Positions 6,689 through 8,799 of a stretch of DNA of 8,799 nt are shown piece by piece. Under the pieces are notes generated by a model. The model had not been told where the DNA came from. It did not search any database and worked only from the letters and a program-made list of their open reading frames with translations. Numbering within the stretch: position 1 is the first letter of the stretch; every line of letters begins with the position of its first letter. The DNA is taken from assembly GCA_002437405.1 (NCBI GenBank), contig DJPO01000087.1, positions 1 to 8,799 on the forward strand, given 5' to 3'. This DNA comes from Opitutia bacterium UBA6410 (lineage in GTDB: Bacteria > Verrucomicrobiota > Verrucomicrobiia > Opitutales > Intestinicryptomonadaceae). A program made the position numbers and the translations under genes.

Positions 6689-8180
6689 GAACAAAATTTC
6701 AAGATTGTCGAAATACTCTGCGGCGGCGGGCGCACTCGCCCTCTGCGGCTGCACGATGATTCCCGACTACGAAAATCCCGACGAAACCTACGGGCTCAAA
6801 AAGCTCGATGCCCCCGAATTCAAACACGCCGCGGGGCTTTGGAAAAACGCGGCTCCCTCCGACGGCGCGCCCAAGGGCGAGTGGTGGGCGATTTTCGGCG
6901 ACGCCAAGCTCGACGCGCTCATAAAGACGTGCGATGCAAACAACCCCGACATCGCCGCCGCATTCCAGCGCGTCGAACGCGCCCGCGAAGCCGCTTTTAT
7001 GAACGAAAGCGACCTCTACCCGCACCTGTCCTCGACCGACTACTACAAGCGCGACGGTCGAACCGAAGTGCAGCAGCCCGTCGCCACGGGGACTTACTCG
7101 TCGTGGGTCGTGGGGCTCGGTGCAACTTGGGATTTGGACTTGTTCGGGCGTATCCAGAGCCTCGTAATTCGCGACAGGGCTTTGGCGGAGGCGACATATG
7201 CCGACTACCGCAACGTAATGCTCGCCCTGCACGCGCGCGTCGCGGCGGAATATTTCGGGCTGCGCCAATGCGAGTCCGAAATCGCGCTTTTGCGCAAGAC
7301 CCTCGAAGTCCGCAAAACCCAGAGCGAGTTCGTCGCAAAGCGCAAAATGCTGAAGTTCGCAAGCGGCGTCGATTTGTCGAGAGCCAATTTGCAGGAAAGC
7401 GAAGCCGCCTCGGAGCTGAAATCGCTGCTGCGCAGGCGCGACGCGAGCCTCAATACGCTCGCAATCCTCGTCGGCGAATCCCCGTCGAAATTCGACTTCA
7501 AGTGCGAGCCGCTCTCCGAATCCCTCCCGCAAATCCCGAAAATCGTGCCCTCGCAACTTCTCGAAAGGCGACCCGACATCGCCGCCGCCGAGCGCGAAGT
7601 TTTTGCGGCAAACGCCAAAATCGGCTCGGACACCGCCGCATTCTTCCCGACAGTCTCGATAACGGGCGATGTGGGGTTCGGCGCGAATAAAATTGAAGAC
7701 CTTCTCGGCGCAAGTTCCCTTGCGTGGGGCGTAAGCCCGCAAGTGTATATTCCGATTTTTCAGGCGGGCAAAATCTACGCGCAAAAGCAGACCGATTTGG
7801 CGGCGTATCGCGGGACGGTCGAGCGGTACAAATCGAAAGTCCTTTCGGCAATCGGCGAGGTGGAAACATCGCTCTCGAACCTTTCGCACATGGAGGGCGA
7901 ATACGCCGAACGCGTCAGGACAACCGACTACGCAAAGCAGGTGCAAAATTTCACCCAGCGCGAATACGAGCTGGGCAATCAGGACTACTTCGCGGTAAGC
8001 GACGCCCAGCGGCAGGCGTTGCTGCACGAGCGCGAACAAATAAAGCTGCTCGGGGCGAGATACCGCCAATGCGTCGCCCTCATAATGTCCCTCGGCGGGG
8101 GCTGGACGTCAGCGGACGACACTCCGCCGCCGCCGAAGGGAATGTACGAAGCGGCGGAAGCGACCGCAGAAAGCAAATAA
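6681..8180 (+). CDS. Outer-membrane efflux channel lipoprotein (OprM/OprN, NodT family)
   Basis: A 499-residue TolC-like channel of the lipoprotein (NodT/OprM) subgroup. The signal peptide ends in lipobox ALCGC, giving acylated Cys24. Two outer-membrane efflux repeats are visible. The first covers about 75-265, with WWAIFGDAKLDALI near 68-81, a beta strand and turn at WDLDLFGRI (150-158), and long helices to 265. The second covers about 290-470, with LLERRPDIAAAEREVFAANAKIG (293-315), FFPTVSITG (321-329) and YIPIFQAGKI (356-365). It closes with the conserved LGGGW at 471-475. The gene starts inside the last codons of the pump gene (8-nt overlap), a sign of coupled translation. As last gene of the operon it completes a self-contained tripartite exporter, unlike systems that borrow a shared TolC. 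Confidence 0.95.
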   Translation: MFKNKISRLSKYSAAAGALALCGCTMIPDYENPDETYGLKKLDAPEFKHAAGLWKNAAPSDGAPKGEWWAIFGDAKLDALIKTCDANNPDIAAAFQRVERAREAAFMNESDLYPHLSSTDYYKRDGRTEVQQPVATGTYSSWVVGLGATWDLDLFGRIQSLVIRDRALAEATYADYRNVMLALHARVAAEYFGLRQCESEIALLRKTLEVRKTQSEFVAKRKMLKFASGVDLSRANLQESEAASELKSLLRRRDASLNTLAILVGESPSKFDFKCEPLSESLPQIPKIVPSQLLERRPDIAAAEREVFAANAKIGSDTAAFFPTVSITGDVGFGANKIEDLLGASSLAWGVSPQVYIPIFQAGKIYAQKQTDLAAYRGTVERYKSKVLSAIGEVETSLSNLSHMEGEYAERVRTTDYAKQVQNFTQREYELGNQDYFAVSDAQRQALLHEREQIKLLGARYRQCVALIMSLGGGWTSADDTPPPPKGMYEAAEATAESK

Positions 8181-8196
8181 TCGGCGCGGATTTTTT

Positions 8197-8230
8197 TATT
8201 CAAACGAATATTTTATATTCAGCCGAATAT
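8197..8230. repeat. Tandem pair of small palindromes after the operon stop
   Basis: TATTCAAACGAATAT (8197-8211) and TATTCAGCCGAATAT (8216-8230) are direct repeats with 2 mismatches in 15, start to start 19 nt. Each is itself a palindrome: TATTC/GAATA in the first, ATATTC/GAATAT in the second. They lie between the channel stop codon and the terminator stem. They could be tandem protein-binding sites or mRNA-end structure; no function is assigned. Confidence 0.5.
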
Positions 8231-8273
8231 CGGGCGGATTGGCAGTTGCTGCCGATTCCGCCCGTTTTTTTTT
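8231..8273 (+). terminator. Rho-independent terminator of the efflux operon
   Basis: An 8-bp outer stem CGGGCGGA/TCCGCCCG (8231-8238 with 8257-8264) and a 5-bp inner stem GGCAG/CTGCC close on a TTG loop. Nine T residues (8265-8273) follow. The structure is strong and placed 50 nt after the stop codon of the last operon gene. Confidence 0.92.
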
Positions 8274-8439
8274 GTCGGATATCCCAAATGAAAATGTGCG
8301 GGAAGGGAAAAATAAACAACCGTTTCGCAAATTTATCGCAAATTTTTGACCTCAAAAGAATGTTTTTTTGCGCTTTTTGCTTATCTTTCAATAATCCTTC
8401 AAAAAGTTTCAATGGCTTTGTAATTCGCTGGTAATCAAA
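8274..8439. other. AT-rich intergenic stretch with no recognisable gene
   Basis: The non-coding interval runs from the operon stop at 8180 to the IS boundary at 8470, and this is its unassigned central part. It is clearly AT-richer than the coding DNA to the left. A direct repeat TCGCAAATTT occurs at 8325-8334 and 8336-8345, an 11-nt period or about one helical turn, followed by TTGACC (8346-8351). No well-spaced -10 box was found. Short frames here do not look like protein. Confidence 0.5.
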
Positions 8440-8473
8440 TAAAAAAGCCCGCAACTCATGAAGAATTGCGCGC
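8440..8473 (-). terminator. Leftward terminator-like hairpin interrupted at the IS junction
   Basis: Read on the minus strand, a hairpin (8447-8473) is followed by TTTTTTA. Arms GCCCGCAA (8447-8454) and TTGCGCGC (8466-8473) pair except for one C-C mismatch. T8456-C8457 pair with G8463-A8464 beyond a C-A mismatch, leaving loop ATGAA. The last four bases of the right arm (8470-8473) belong to the IS inverted repeat. The hairpin would end transcription coming from the right, but no leftward gene remains within the window. Confidence 0.45.
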
Positions 8474-8492
8474 TCTTCGTCAAAAGTTGTGG
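8470..8492. repeat. Terminal inverted repeat, left end of the ISL3-like element
   Basis: It begins GCGCTCTTCGTCAAA and ends AGTTGTGG. It is the inverted partner of positions 1-23 (21 of 23 identical). The outer boundary is set at 8470 because the match breaks there: the next outward base is C here and A in the other copy, reading both in the same sense. Confidence 0.75.
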
Positions 8493-8538
8493 AATGGATA
8501 AAAAAAAGGAGGGCAAAGAAGAGGGAAAAACTCTTACA

Positions 8539-8799
8539 ATGCCCAGTGTGCAATTTAGAAGTTTCAAGATACAAAGGACAATAAGCGTAAGTCAAACTTA
8601 TTCGGTGGCTCAAGTGGAGGCAGTGCAACGGGGAGCTCCCCGTTGCACTGCTTGCGGCTCGGAGCATTTGATACATTACGATTCGTATAAACGGCAGATA
8701 AAGCACATATCCGACAGCGGGTCAAAATATCTGCTGACGGTAAGATGCAAGCGGTACAAGTGCAAACACTGCGGCAAGATATTTAGGCAAAGGCTTGAA
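8539..8799 (+). CDS. ISL3-like transposase, N-terminal fragment (runs off window)
   Basis: 87 codons are open to the window edge with no stop. Two CxxC knuckles are visible: CTAC at residues 36-39 followed by GSEHL, and CKHC about residues 77-80 within RCKRYKCKHCGKIFRQRLE. This spacing and the basic KRYKCKHCGK stretch match the zinc-ribbon (zf-ISL3) that begins ISL3-family transposases and binds the terminal repeats. The DDE catalytic domain would follow outside the window. The start is uncertain. The ATG at 8539 puts the first Cys at the expected depth and has GAGGG 13 nt upstream. An in-frame ATG at 8494 would add MDKKKEGKEEGKTLT, only 1 nt inside the inverted repeat. The AGGAGGG at 8507-8513 is placed well for neither. 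A perfect 32-bp palindrome lies within the frame at 8620-8651. Confidence 0.65.
   Translation, partial: MPSVQFRSFKIQRTISVSQTYSVAQVEAVQRGAPRCTACGSEHLIHYDSYKRQIKHISDSGSKYLLTVRCKRYKCKHCGKIFRQRLE
8620..8651. repeat. Perfect 32-bp palindrome inside the transposase frame
   Basis: The left half GCAGTGCAACGGGGAG is followed at once by its exact reverse complement, with the centre between 8635 and 8636. It spans codons for AVQRGAPRCTAC, including the first zinc-ribbon cysteines. In RNA it would form a very stable 14-16 bp hairpin about 80 nt after the start codon. There is no T-run after it, so it is not an ordinary terminator. Confidence 0.9.

Larger units (their letters stand above)
8470..8799 (+). 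mobile_element. Left end of an ISL3-like insertion sequence (partial)
   Basis: The element starts with the terminal inverted repeat at 8470-8492 and contains the beginning of a zinc-ribbon transposase. It runs off the window at 8799, so its right end, length and target duplication cannot be seen. The family call rests on the C-x2-C zinc-ribbon pair typical of ISL3 transposase N-termini and on an inverted repeat of CTCTTCGTCAAA type, which I associate with ISL3 elements from memory. Base use in the leader is AT-richer and A-rich compared with the efflux operon, as expected for an incoming element. Confidence 0.65.

Noticed and set aside
4679..8069. Further long minus-strand frames opposite the pump and channel genes (4679-5821 and 6699-8069)
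   Set aside because: They are shadows of the well-supported plus-strand genes, with compositions unlike real proteins.
8485..8584. Short alternative frame with a CPVC motif (LLQCPVCNLEVSRYKGQ) overlapping the transposase start
   Set aside because: It ends at a TAA at 8582-8584 and has no start codon after the IS end. The transposase frame gives a better double zinc knuckle. A frameshift in the transposase cannot be fully excluded.
8200..8706. 168-residue minus-strand frame across the intergenic region and IS end
   Set aside because: It reads through the operon terminator, the IS junction and the antisense of the transposase, and has no recognisable domain.
1..8799. CRISPR array, tRNA or rRNA genes
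   Set aside because: No regularly spaced direct repeats of CRISPR type, no cloverleaf-like segments and no rRNA-like stretches were seen.

Overview
This window is bacterial DNA from a diderm (Gram-negative-type) organism, because it encodes a complete envelope-spanning RND efflux pump with a lipoprotein adaptor and a lipoprotein outer-membrane channel. The coding style is GC-rich with many CG dinucleotides, and none of the five complete genes has a convincing Shine-Dalgarno sequence. That would fit a lineage that seldom uses such sites. A Verrucomicrobiota-like host is my guess from protein style only, with low confidence.

Layout: (1) Positions 1-23 carry one end of an insertion sequence (IS), whose body would lie left of the window. 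(2) Positions 38-1393, minus strand, encode a 451-residue protein with a zincin HEXXH motif and no signal peptide. It resembles the Asp-zincin (M35/LysMEP) group, with a low-complexity linker and an unrecognised C-terminal half. (3) Positions 1394-1717 form a divergent regulatory region: a possible leaderless-type promoter for the peptidase, a G-rich non-coding stretch, and a consensus -35 box with an 18-bp palindrome in front of a TetR-family gene. (4) Positions 1718-8180 hold a tight four-gene operon: TetR repressor, periplasmic adaptor, inner-membrane RND pump (closest from memory to MexF) and OprM/NodT-type channel. Junctions are 12 nt, 0 nt and an 8-nt overlap, followed by a strong terminator at 8231-8273. 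(5) Positions 8274-8469 are AT-rich and non-coding, ending in a leftward terminator hairpin. (6) Positions 8470-8799 are the left end of an ISL3-like IS with the first part of its zinc-ribbon transposase, cut by the window end.

How the parts work together: the repressor probably binds the palindrome over its own promoter and controls the whole pump. Adaptor, pump and channel then form one drug or metabolite exporter. The metallopeptidase is transcribed away from the pump and has no evident functional link to it.

The most notable structure is at the window scale. The IS end at 1-23 and the IS end at 8470-8492 match at 21 of 23 positions in inverted orientation, so 8446 bp of cargo (peptidase plus efflux operon) is bracketed like a composite transposon. 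Both ends may also simply be places where a repeat broke an assembly. A perfect 32-bp palindrome inside the transposase reading frame is the strongest local anomaly.
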